A stretch of DNA of 64,000 bases from Tetranychus cinnabarinus (Eukaryota > Arthropoda > Arachnida > Trombidiformes > Tetranychidae). Position numbers and translations under genes: made by a program. Positions 36,330 to 45,027 of the stretch are shown one piece after another; position 1 is the stretch's first letter; every line of letters starts with the position of its first letter. The stretch spans positions 1,984,001 through 2,048,000 of the forward strand of contig WHVY01000001.1 in the NCBI GenBank assembly GCA_022266195.1, read 5' to 3'. Under the pieces are notes generated by a model. The model did not search any database. It was not told where the DNA came from and was given only the letters and a program-made list of their open reading frames with translations.

Positions 36330-37529
36330 TTATTTCCATTCATCATCAGTTGGAATCGGTTGCATTACTGAGTCCGCAAAGGTGACAGTCTTTTTTGAAG
36401 TTTGGAAAACTTTTAAATCTTTTAAATTGACAGCAGCATCTGAGTTCATTGAACCAGTCGAGTTCCTTCTTTTGGATGAATTGGGATTGTTATCCTCCTC
36501 AGCGATTCTTTTTCTCTCGGCTTTCTTCTTTTCTTTATATTCTTGCTCAGCTTCAGCAATAGTTTCAGCGATCGGTTTCCGAGCACTTTTTCTGCAATAT
36601 TCAATTGCTGCAGCTTGTCGCTTCGCGCGAGCCAAAGGTGATTGAGATGGTAAAGTCTTGTGACTCTTCAGGATTTCCAGGTTTATTTTGCATTGATTAG
36701 TAGTCTCAATCAGCATTCCTCTGTCAGGTAAAACACAATTTTCATTGAAAACCGGGATTGGAATCCTCTTTCTTCGGTTGGGTTGATCACTCCAATCGAC
36801 AGGCCAATTGCATACTCCTTTTTGACAACCTTGATCAAATTCATAAAGCAGAGCTGAAGTAACTCTATTACCGCAAGTATTTTGCACATTTTCATTATGG
36901 ATACCATTGCAATTGTGTGCCATTCTTTCAATATCATCAAATTGTAGATAATATAACCTTAAGACTGTAGTCGTTTCAACAGCAGGCGAATGTGCAGTAA
37001 CTGGAAGCGTATAACCAGTGAACCAAAGAAATGCTATCGCGTTCAAATGCATAGGATGCTCAATGTAAGGAGAGTAAAAATTATTTATGTCTCTCAACTT
37101 AGGGTGAAATGAGCGAATCTCATCAGCGGTGAAACCAAGATTGTTCAAATGGTTTATCAACCCGTATCCAACAATCTTACTAGCGCAAGCCAAATACTTT
37201 AAAACTTGATCTCGGACGATCCATAAATTTCGGGCATACTTCAAATCTGCGGGACTTAGTCCATGCCATGTTGAGTCTATGTACTCAATCTCTCGATACC
37301 TTACGAATGTTTCATAGATTACCTCCATGTTTCCATCCATTATCAATACCCAACAAGGTCGAGGTCGCATTCGTCCATTTTCCCATACTGAAATGTTCAT
37401 CGTTGAAATAGAGAAAATCAAATGCTTATCAGCAACTTTTGATGAACATTCATTAACGACTTTGAGTTGTTCATCCAACATTTCAGGAAGATTAGGCTTT
37501 GGCCTATTAATAAATTTTTGAGCGAGCAT
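36330..37529 (-). CDS. Retrotransposon ORF3: REXO4/ISG20-like exonuclease fold with lost catalytic residues
   Basis: 399 aa. Residues about 38-210 follow the layout of DEDDh exonucleases of the REXO4/ISG20 type: a first strand where DCEM is expected (here ISTMN), a central SPADLKYARNLWIVRDQVL helix region, VGYGLINHL where family members have VGHALHNDL, LRDINNFYSPY where they have RDT..Y, then an alanine-rich helix and TAHSPAVETT...LRLYYL where they have HSS..DA..RLY. Read this way, the first Asp is Ser, the Glu is Met, the second Asp is His and the last Asp is Glu, while the His is kept, so it is probably not a nuclease. The C-terminal third is basic and Lys/Glu-rich (KEKKKAERKRIAEEDNN). It overlaps the ORF2 end by 23 nt in another frame. 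The role is unknown; a nucleic-acid-binding or host-antagonist function is only a guess. Confidence 0.6.
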   Translation of the reverse strand: MLAQKFINRPKPNLPEMLDEQLKVVNECSSKVADKHLIFSISTMNISVWENGRMRPRPCWVLIMDGNMEVIYETFVRYREIEYIDSTWHGLSPADLKYARNLWIVRDQVLKYLACASKIVGYGLINHLNNLGFTADEIRSFHPKLRDINNFYSPYIEHPMHLNAIAFLWFTGYTLPVTAHSPAVETTTVLRLYYLQFDDIERMAHNCNGIHNENVQNTCGNRVTSALLYEFDQGCQKGVCNWPVDWSDQPNRRKRIPIPVFNENCVLPDRGMLIETTNQCKINLEILKSHKTLPSQSPLARAKRQAAAIEYCRKSARKPIAETIAEAEQEYKEKKKAERKRIAEEDNNPNSSKRRNSTGSMNSDAAVNLKDLKVFQTSKKTVTFADSVMQPIPTDDEWK

Positions 37530-39339
37530 TTCTTCGCACCTTCGTATGGTAAATCGTATTCTCCTTCGTCGAAGTGTTAGGCGCTTTGTAAATAGATCTT
37601 GGATTCATAAAAGATGGGAAAGCTTCCATCAACCATTCCTGAATAACTTCAGCATCAGCAGGGGCAAGACGTTCATAGGGATCAATCCTGATAAAAGGCG
37701 TTTGAGTATCCTCAACATCAATTGCATACAAAACATTACTCGAAGTTGTAGACAATGAATCATCATCTCTTGGCTCAACGTATCTTGACCATCTTTTCCA
37801 GTTGAGCGAATAATCAATCAAGTAATTCGGTACTCGAGGACATCGAGTTGTTGGCCATCGTCTTTTGACGTCTGGAATCGGCACTTTGGAGCAGCTTGGA
37901 AAGCCAATTGCCAAAGCGAATTGTTCACCCTCATCGATTGGTTCGGTTGGATCCTTCTGTCTAGCGACATTGTTCCAGTAATTGGATTGGAATCCAGCTT
38001 GAGCTCGAATTAGCTCTGGGTGAAACTCTTGAGGCTTCAACTTGAAATTCTTAGAAAAGAAAGCATATCCCAATGCTTTTCTGTGCCATCGTTGTTCATG
38101 GGTGAGAACAGGTTCCTTAATTTTAAGGTGAGCAGGCAAGATGCTCTTCAAAGTAACAGCTTTTCGATTCAGTTCTTCGCGAACAGGACCAGATACGAAG
38201 TTTAGCTGCAGAGTTACGTCAAACTCATAGACGATAGGGCCTCTCTTGCATCTTGATAGATGATACAAAATATGCTCGTTTCCTAATTGGATTTCACAAA
38301 ATTGTCTGTGACATGTAAAGGTGGCTTCAGTGTAAAGCTTTCTGATCTCCGCATCTTCAACCTCGCCATAGGTTTGGTAACCATTTACTTCAATAGCGAT
38401 TAAACATCTTGAGTTAATACACATAAATTGATTTGCTGCATTGACTTTAGTCAAACCAATATCGCCTGGTAATGATTGGAGCCATCGAATGCATCCAATG
38501 CAATAGAGTTTAGTACAACTCTTACAAATTTTAGGGTTTAGTGCAATCTGCTCACAGAATTGACAAGTGACCAATTCTTTCAGTCTCGTTAAATCAGGAT
38601 GAATTACTTGACTAGCTGCAAACCCTTTCTTGAGCGAACCAAATTGTATGTTATCCAGATTGGTATCTGCTACATTATACTGAATCTTTTCCTTGATGAA
38701 AGACTCGAACCAGGCTTTGTCATTCTCAGACTTCTTAATATCTTCTTCGACCCAATCTTGGGCTTTAATAAAGTATTCAACTCTATTGTAATGAGGTAAC
38801 TCACTTTCATCAATGGGCTTAGGAGCCGGAAAATCGCAATTAAATCGCATCTGATTAGCATCAGGCGGAGGATATGGACTGTTGTCCTTTGATCGTGTAT
38901 CAATAGTACAGAGGCCAAATGCAGTAGTTTCAGGAAGTGGATCTTTAATACCTTTCTTCGCATAATTGTTACCACCAAGAGTAAAATATGGATGAACTTT
39001 CTTAGCACCAGAATCAACGTCCATCGGTTCATCTCCCCATCCAGAAGATAACATGGAAAGCAAATGTTTCCTGACATTTGGATCAGAAATCCGACCATCA
39101 GAGGTTGAGGGTTGATTATTATCAACTTTACCATCACTATCAACCTTTTTATCAGCATCATTAGCAGAATCATCATGATTATTATCATCTTCTAGTGTTA
39201 CCAAAGGAGCCTTCTTCGGAATACCTTTGAGCTTCTCTCCAAGAGCTCGACCAAAAACTTCACTTGAGACGATAGAACCTTCTTGACATACGAAGGAATC
39301 ATTGGAATTGTCATTACCAGAGTGATCAACTTCAGACAT
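37507..39339 (-). CDS. Accessory region of ORF2: RING-like plus TRAF-type zinc-finger protein
   Basis: In-frame C-terminal extension of the Gag-Pol ORF, which could also start at its own ATG at 39339 (MSEVDHSGNDNSND; 610 aa). After an acidic disordered stretch with PSTSDGR and EPMDVDSG there is an eight-cysteine cluster (codons 38404-38565): CQFC, nine residues, CKSC, TKLY, CIGC, then CINSRC. This is RING-like with Cys in place of the usual His. A TRAF/SIAH-type zinc finger follows (38248-38313), CHRQFC...YHLSRC. A RING plus TRAF-type finger is the architecture of TRAF/SIAH ubiquitin ligases, so a ligase-like activity is inferred. The rest (about 220 residues) is unrecognised. Confidence 0.6.
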   Translation of the reverse strand: MSEVDHSGNDNSNDSFVCQEGSIVSSEVFGRALGEKLKGIPKKAPLVTLEDDNNHDDSANDADKKVDSDGKVDNNQPSTSDGRISDPNVRKHLLSMLSSGWGDEPMDVDSGAKKVHPYFTLGGNNYAKKGIKDPLPETTAFGLCTIDTRSKDNSPYPPPDANQMRFNCDFPAPKPIDESELPHYNRVEYFIKAQDWVEEDIKKSENDKAWFESFIKEKIQYNVADTNLDNIQFGSLKKGFAASQVIHPDLTRLKELVTCQFCEQIALNPKICKSCTKLYCIGCIRWLQSLPGDIGLTKVNAANQFMCINSRCLIAIEVNGYQTYGEVEDAEIRKLYTEATFTCHRQFCEIQLGNEHILYHLSRCKRGPIVYEFDVTLQLNFVSGPVREELNRKAVTLKSILPAHLKIKEPVLTHEQRWHRKALGYAFFSKNFKLKPQEFHPELIRAQAGFQSNYWNNVARQKDPTEPIDEGEQFALAIGFPSCSKVPIPDVKRRWPTTRCPRVPNYLIDYSLNWKRWSRYVEPRDDDSLSTTSSNVLYAIDVEDTQTPFIRIDPYERLAPADAEVIQEWLMEAFPSFMNPRSIYKAPNTSTKENTIYHTKVRRNARSKIY

Positions 39340-42300
39340 GATGATTATAATCACAAGAACACTTTCAAAATTTAAAGTTGAATCAATGTTAAGTTTATAA
39401 ACTGGATTGGAATGAACAGCACAAGTCGACAGACTTTCAAAGAGAACACCAAAAAGTTCGATTTCCAAAATTGACCAAAGTTCAAACTGATGAGTATCAC
39501 AGTTGAATGATTCAACAAAGTTAAACACAATTAGCTTAACAAAGCTTGATGAACAGTTCACAATTAGCTTAAAAAAGCTCGATGAGTCTACAGACTTAAA
39601 GAAGAATTGAAATTTCTCAAATTCGACAGAGAATTTTCCACTTTGATTATAATCAAAACTGCACAAATTTAAACAATTTGAACTTAATTTAACTGAATTA
39701 AGTAATACTGATGAATATTCACAAGAACAAATCAAGAAAAACTCAGAATTAAATTGAATTAGTTTATAAACTGATAGAAAATTTGAAAGAGAATTTCCAA
39801 AAGACAATTGGACTAATTTGTCAACTGAAGACAATGGAGGCACAAGTGGAAGTGAATGTCCTTCTTCCCCAAACAGTAACTCCCTCTCAACTGTATTAAC
39901 ACTTTGAGCGCGAATTAATTGCAAAGACTTATCAGCGCTAATTTTAAATTTTTCAGAGTTTACAAACTCACTCAAGATAATTAAATTCACAGAAATTATC
40001 TTCCTTTTTCGAGTTGTTGGACCAACTAAATCAGCATTTTTGCTACTTATAACTTGATTGTCCATTATCTCGCGATTAGCAGTTTTATATTTTCGTCTTT
40101 TCTTCTTCTTTTTACTTAATTGTTTAACTTGACTTAAGTCCACAGACTGATTATCATCAGCAATAGTTGATTTTTCCGATTCTGATTCCACTTCATTTGA
40201 ATTATCAGCAACATTTGCACTTGTATCGGCTTCATTATCTTGATTATAATCATTTGATTCATTTGAATTGTTCAAATCACTTGAAACTAAACTTAATTGT
40301 TCATCAAAGGCAGCACTTAAAGTTTCATTATTGTCATCTGCATCTCTCATGACTTTTTCTCGTAAAGTTTTTAAACTTTCAGGGATTATCCCTACATGTG
40401 GTTTGGTAAGCTCCAAATTGAAAGTAAATCTCTCTTCGTTTGAAGGATTAAGCAGCAGCAGTGAACCATTCTTTTCACCTAAAACCAAATAAGGTCCATA
40501 AAATTTCGGAACTAATTTCTTAGTTGTACCAATTGAAGGAGCACAATTTTTTACATAACAAAGATCACCAATTTGATAGGGATTTCTCTTTGTTACAGAC
40601 TTTAGTCTTTCTTGATAGTAAGTTGATTGCTTTAATAATCGATCTCGAGCAATTTCTCTGCATTTCTCAATTGTTTGATTAATTACCGGAGTTTCTAAAC
40701 TCAACTGCAAATCTATTGGTTTCCTCAGGAATTTACCAAATACCAAATAGTAAGGTGAAAACCTATGAATTTTATGCACTGAAGCTTTAATAGCTATGAT
40801 TGCATCTTCCAAAGATTGTTTCAAATCAAGCTTATCAGCTTCACCAATTGAAGTCCTTAATCGTTCAGCAATTGTCTGATTTACTCTTTCAACAGTTCCT
40901 TGACTTTGAGGATGGTAACTGTTGCTAACTTCATGTTTAATTCCAATAGATTTAAGAAAATCATTAACTTCGCCTGAAAGGAAGTTTCTCCCTCGATCAG
41001 TTTGTATAACTGCAGGGAAACCAAACAAACTGAAAAACTCGTTTAAAAACGTAATTACTGTTGAAGCATGTTGATTGCTATAAACTCGAGCGTAAACAAA
41101 TCTGGTCAGCGAATCAATTAAAACCAAAATTACTTTCTTTGCACCTTGTTTGTAAGTAATTGGTCCTTGTGCATCCATCTCAAGTCTTTCAAAAATCGTT
41201 TTAGGGATAGGCTTACAAGCCGGTTCAGCATAAGTAACATTGTTTGATTTACTTACGTAACACTTGTTACAATTTTGACACAGTTTTTTAACTTCTTCAT
41301 AGAGCTTAGGCATCCAAAACCTTCTAGCTATCTGCAAGTATGTCTTCTCTACACCAAAATGTCCACCAATTGAAGAATTATGCTCTTCTTCAAAAACTTT
41401 TTGCAGCAATTTGTCATTGATGACAACTCGATTTAAATCGTGTCCAATAGTTGGCTTGTGGTACAATAAATTGTTTATAAACAAAAAACTTTCATTAAAC
41501 TTAGAATCAGGTTTGATTGCTAATTCATCGATGATGTGCTTAATTTCTTTATCAGCTTGTTGAGCTTCCACCAATTTAATCTTCCATTGATCATCCGTTT
41601 GATAATGATAACAATGTTCAAAACTTTTCATTAGCAATGAATCAATTGCTTTAGCATCGTTGATAAACATTTCACTATTTAAATCACAAAATTCACTTGA
41701 GTTTACAAACTCCACAAAATACAAATTTTCAATGTATTCTTGTTCAGGATCAATTGTCTTTCGGTGATCCCATTCGTTTTGATAACGTGACAAACAATCA
41801 GGGCCATGTTGATCTCCTTTTGTGTAGATCACTTTAAACTTGTAACTTGACAAAATAATTGCCCATCGATTCAAACGTTGATTTTTAAACTGAAGCTTAG
41901 GTAGCTGACACAGGGCATGGTGATCGGTTTCGACCAAAAATTCATCACCATCCAAATAATGATCAAACTTTTTAACAGCAACCAAAATTGCAAGACATTC
42001 TTTCTCGCTTACCGAGTAACTTAATTGATGCTTTGCCAACTTTTGACTAAAGAAATACAAAGGTTTCCAACACTTAACCTTTTCGATCGGAATTCGTTCC
42101 TCACCATCAGGAACTTCTAGATTAGCATCTTCTTGAAGCAGTATTCCACCAACTGCAACATCACTAGCGTCTACGCTTAGTTTCTTTCTTAATTTCGGAT
42201 TGAAATGAACCAACATTGTAGTTTCGATTAAAGAGTTTTTCAACTCATCCAAAGCTTGATGGTCTTGTTTTAACATTTTAAACTTTCTTTCTTTCGATAT

Positions 42301-45027
42301 CAATCGATATAATGGAGCAGCAAGATTTGAATAATTCTTAATATACCTTGAGAAGTAATTGTAGCACCCTAATTGCGATTGCAATTGTCGAACAGTTGTA
42401 GGGTACGGTAATCGCTTTAAAGCGGCAACTTTGTCAGGATCAGGACGTATTCCATCACCATTAACCAAATGTCCCAACAAGATTAATTCACTGCATCCAA
42501 ATTTGCATTTATCAGTCTTGATTTTGAGATTCCAATCTCGTAAACGTTCAAGAACCAAACTCGTGTTTATTAACAACTCAGACCATGTTTTACCAATAAC
42601 AGGGATGTCATCAAAATATCCCAAACACTCAGTGTAATTCAATCCTTTTAACACTGTATTCATGAGTCTTTGAAACTCGAAAGGAGCACAGGCTAACCCC
42701 ATCGGAAGCCTCTTGTATTGGTATTTGCCATCAGGCGTTACGAATACTGTTTTACCTCGCTCACTTGGAGGTATCTCAATCTGGAAATAACCTTGATAAA
42801 GGTCGAACATGTTGAAAAACTTAGCACCACGTATTGCTTCTAAGCAATCATCTATTCTCGGCATTGGATGATAAATAACTTTAGTAAGTCTATTGACTGC
42901 ACGAAGATCGTTTAACAAACGAAAAGTACCATCAGGTTTACCAATTAACATTGCTGGCGAACCTCCCTCGGATTGTGATCCATCTTCAATAATGTCATTC
43001 TTTAACAGATCAGCAATAATTTTCTCATATTCTTGACGTTTCTCAATTGTACAAGGATATGGTTTTTGAAAAGGTACATGATTATCTCCAATATCGATTT
43101 TAATCGGCCATCTTTCCCAGGGAACTAGTCCTAGGTCTGATTTGCATTGGCTAAATACTTCAGGAAACTGCATTAAAACGCTCAGCAATTCCTCTTTCTT
43201 TTCAGCATCCAGATTATTATCCATTCGCTTCATTAGTCTTTCCTCTAGACTCAATTCAGCTTTTTGCTCTTGACAAAACATAACAGGAAAAATGTTGTCA
43301 AACTCCTTTGTTTCAGCTAACTCTCGCATGAAATTTTGCCTTTCATCTAATTGCACAGGAATATTTTCCTCTTCATCGTACGGCGAGTAAGGCATAACAG
43401 GAAGAAAGTTATCAGGCGGCTTTGCTTCCTTTGGAATACTAGATATCATAGGCATCTCAGGTTTTCCAATTAAACTCATCGATTCATCTGCCGTACAAAA
43501 TCGAAACATTAACTCAGGCGTGAGCCATTCAGCACCAACTTCTTCTCTCAAATTAACTTGGTATCGGCCACCATAATTCACCATTCCGGCAAAATACACA
43601 TCCGCAAATCGATTTCCAAGAACCATCACAGGTTCCAAATTCCGCATTACTTGGAATTTAATTACTCTTGATTGTTTCATTTTGGGATGTTTGAATACTG
43701 CAAAAGCAGCACCTTCAACAGCTTGCACTGTATTAGCAATTATACCTCTAACAGCTACGTTGGATTGCAAAGTAAAAACTTTTAAACTCATTGCCAGATT
43801 AAGATCTATGCACGCAGTACAGCATCCCGTATCTAATAAGACGTCGCCAACTTTAATAACTTCTTTATCAGGGTGACAAAATGTCAGTCTCACTGTAGGA
43901 AAATTTCTGAATTCATCATCAATGTTAGTTATTAACTCGACTTTCTCCGTTTCATTGACTTCTTCATTCATCATGAAACAAACGGAACCATTCGGTGCTT
44001 TAGATAATTCACCATTAGCTTTTACTGGCTTATTCTCGCCAACAAAATTAGCTGTTTCTTGCTTATTAGCATTCGTATTGGTATTTGCTTGACCTTGACC
44101 AAACGTTGGTTGCACATTAGCCATTCTCAAATTAGCAGGTTGAAAACGGTTCGACTGATTACTACCACCACTATGATTAGAATCAGATTTTTCAGCATGA
44201 GATTTCCTTGGTTTCCGACAATCTCTTGACGAATGTCCCAAAATTCCGCAATTATAACACCTGAAAGGAGGCTTTCGTGCAGAAGCACTGAAGGAGTTGG
44301 AATTACTATTCCTCTTTTCATCCTTCTTCTCATTATCTTTACGATTATTATCGTGTCGAAAAGATTCGCGTTTATGCTCTCCTTTTTCATTGCGTTTTCG
44401 CATCTCAATGTTGTATTCATTTACTAACGCAGCAGTTAGTTCTTGAATATCATGAACAGACTTTGACCGGATCAAAGTGTCCTTTACCTCAGTAGGCAAT
44501 CGTATCAAAACATCTTGAATAAATTCACTAGGTGATGGTTCACCTTTCACTTTGATAACCATAGTTTCTAACTTACGAATGAATTCGTCCGGTTTCATAT
44601 CGAAGTTCCACTTCAAATTATGGAAATCAGCAGTAGCTTGAGAAATAACAGCAGGATTCCTCAGCTTCTTTTCTAGCGCAGCGATATAAGTTTTGCATGT
44701 ATGCTTCTCCTTATCCAATTCTTTAGCGTAGGGCAAAAATTCGTATGCCATCGCTTTTTGAAGCACATACAATTTATCATCGTCGTGACATCTCTCCAAG
44801 CTCAATATACGCTTAATAGTTTGCAACCACATCCATGAATCGACTGTACCAGGGGTATACTCAGGCAATTTAGGTAGTTTCGGCTTGCATCTATTGTAAG
44901 CATTGACGGTTGGTTGTCGTCGTTGACTTCTAGGTCTGTTGACCTCTTCATCGCTATCACTTCGATCTCTTGATCTGTCTCTATCAGCATATCTGCTTTC
45001 ATCTACTTGACAGCTTGTCTCGAAGTA
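37507..45027 (-). CDS. Retrotransposon ORF2: Gag-Pol polyprotein (capsid, zinc knuckle, PR, RT, RNase H, IN) with accessory extension
   Basis: Open from 45027; the first ATG is at 44868 (2,453 aa). It contains the Gag capsid region (LPEYTPGTVDSWMWLQTIKR), a CCHC zinc knuckle CYNCGILGHSSRDC (44218-44259), the protease motif LLDTGCC (DTG at 43825-43833), RT with YFDD (42607-42618; the usual YxDD with Phe), RNase H (LSVDASDVAVGGILL), the integrase HHCC finger (HFGVEK...CQNCNKC), the integrase catalytic triad at 41173-41175 (D), 40996-40998 (D) and 40888-40890 (E), and a GPY/F-like module (KFYGPYLVLG). After about residue 1500 the frame continues through a low-complexity linker into the accessory protein. 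Its 5' end overlaps ORF1 by 25 nt in the -1 frame, so it may be made by frameshifting. Confidence 0.93.
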   Translation of the reverse strand, partial: YFETSCQVDESRYADRDRSRDRSDSDEEVNRPRSQRRQPTVNAYNRCKPKLPKLPEYTPGTVDSWMWLQTIKRILSLERCHDDDKLYVLQKAMAYEFLPYAKELDKEKHTCKTYIAALEKKLRNPAVISQATADFHNLKWNFDMKPDEFIRKLETMVIKVKGEPSPSEFIQDVLIRLPTEVKDTLIRSKSVHDIQELTAALVNEYNIEMRKRNEKGEHKRESFRHDNNRKDNEKKDEKRNSNSNSFSASARKPPFRCYNCGILGHSSRDCRKPRKSHAEKSDSNHSGGSNQSNRFQPANLRMANVQPTFGQGQANTNTNANKQETANFVGENKPVKANGELSKAPNGSVCFMMNEEVNETEKVELITNIDDEFRNFPTVRLTFCHPDKEVIKVGDVLLDTGCCTACIDLNLAMSLKVFTLQSNVAVRGIIANTVQAVEGAAFAVFKHPKMKQSRVIKFQVMRNLEPVMVLGNRFADVYFAGMVNYGGRYQVNLREEVGAEWLTPELMFRFCTADESMSLIGKPEMPMISSIPKEAKPPDNFLPVMPYSPYDEEENIPVQLDERQNFMRELAETKEFDNIFPVMFCQEQKAELSLEERLMKRMDNNLDAEKKEELLSVLMQFPEVFSQCKSDLGLVPWERWPIKIDIGDNHVPFQKPYPCTIEKRQEYEKIIADLLKNDIIEDGSQSEGGSPAMLIGKPDGTFRLLNDLRAVNRLTKVIYHPMPRIDDCLEAIRGAKFFNMFDLYQGYFQIEIPPSERGKTVFVTPDGKYQYKRLPMGLACAPFEFQRLMNTVLKGLNYTECLGYFDDIPVIGKTWSELLINTSLVLERLRDWNLKIKTDKCKFGCSELILLGHLVNGDGIRPDPDKVAALKRLPYPTTVRQLQSQLGCYNYFSRYIKNYSNLAAPLYRLISKERKFKMLKQDHQALDELKNSLIETTMLVHFNPKLRKKLSVDASDVAVGGILLQEDANLEVPDGEERIPIEKVKCWKPLYFFSQKLAKHQLSYSVSEKECLAILVAVKKFDHYLDGDEFLVETDHHALCQLPKLQFKNQRLNRWAIILSSYKFKVIYTKGDQHGPDCLSRYQNEWDHRKTIDPEQEYIENLYFVEFVNSSEFCDLNSEMFINDAKAIDSLLMKSFEHCYHYQTDDQWKIKLVEAQQADKEIKHIIDELAIKPDSKFNESFLFINNLLYHKPTIGHDLNRVVINDKLLQKVFEEEHNSSIGGHFGVEKTYLQIARRFWMPKLYEEVKKLCQNCNKCYVSKSNNVTYAEPACKPIPKTIFERLEMDAQGPITYKQGAKKVILVLIDSLTRFVYARVYSNQHASTVITFLNEFFSLFGFPAVIQTDRGRNFLSGEVNDFLKSIGIKHEVSNSYHPQSQGTVERVNQTIAERLRTSIGEADKLDLKQSLEDAIIAIKASVHKIHRFSPYYLVFGKFLRKPIDLQLSLETPVINQTIEKCREIARDRLLKQSTYYQERLKSVTKRNPYQIGDLCYVKNCAPSIGTTKKLVPKFYGPYLVLGEKNGSLLLLNPSNEERFTFNLELTKPHVGIIPESLKTLREKVMRDADDNNETLSAAFDEQLSLVSSDLNNSNESNDYNQDNEADTSANVADNSNEVESESEKSTIADDNQSVDLSQVKQLSKKKKKRRKYKTANREIMDNQVISSKNADLVGPTTRKRKIISVNLIILSEFVNSEKFKISADKSLQLIRAQSVNTVERELLFGEEGHSLPLVPPLSSVDKLVQLSFGNSLSNFLSVYKLIQFNSEFFLICSCEYSSVLLNSVKLSSNCLNLCSFDYNQSGKFSVEFEKFQFFFKSVDSSSFFKLIVNCSSSFVKLIVFNFVESFNCDTHQFELWSILEIELFGVLFESLSTCAVHSNPVYKLNIDSTLNFESVLVIIIIMSEVDHSGNDNSNDSFVCQEGSIVSSEVFGRALGEKLKGIPKKAPLVTLEDDNNHDDSANDADKKVDSDGKVDNNQPSTSDGRISDPNVRKHLLSMLSSGWGDEPMDVDSGAKKVHPYFTLGGNNYAKKGIKDPLPETTAFGLCTIDTRSKDNSPYPPPDANQMRFNCDFPAPKPIDESELPHYNRVEYFIKAQDWVEEDIKKSENDKAWFESFIKEKIQYNVADTNLDNIQFGSLKKGFAASQVIHPDLTRLKELVTCQFCEQIALNPKICKSCTKLYCIGCIRWLQSLPGDIGLTKVNAANQFMCINSRCLIAIEVNGYQTYGEVEDAEIRKLYTEATFTCHRQFCEIQLGNEHILYHLSRCKRGPIVYEFDVTLQLNFVSGPVREELNRKAVTLKSILPAHLKIKEPVLTHEQRWHRKALGYAFFSKNFKLKPQEFHPELIRAQAGFQSNYWNNVARQKDPTEPIDEGEQFALAIGFPSCSKVPIPDVKRRWPTTRCPRVPNYLIDYSLNWKRWSRYVEPRDDDSLSTTSSNVLYAIDVEDTQTPFIRIDPYERLAPADAEVIQEWLMEAFPSFMNPRSIYKAPNTSTKENTIYHTKVRRNARSKIY

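Noticed and set aside
37507..40400. Envelope-like gene downstream of pol
   Set aside because: The third coding region has zinc-finger and exonuclease-like features but no signal peptide, furin-like site or transmembrane anchor, so it is not an envelope protein.
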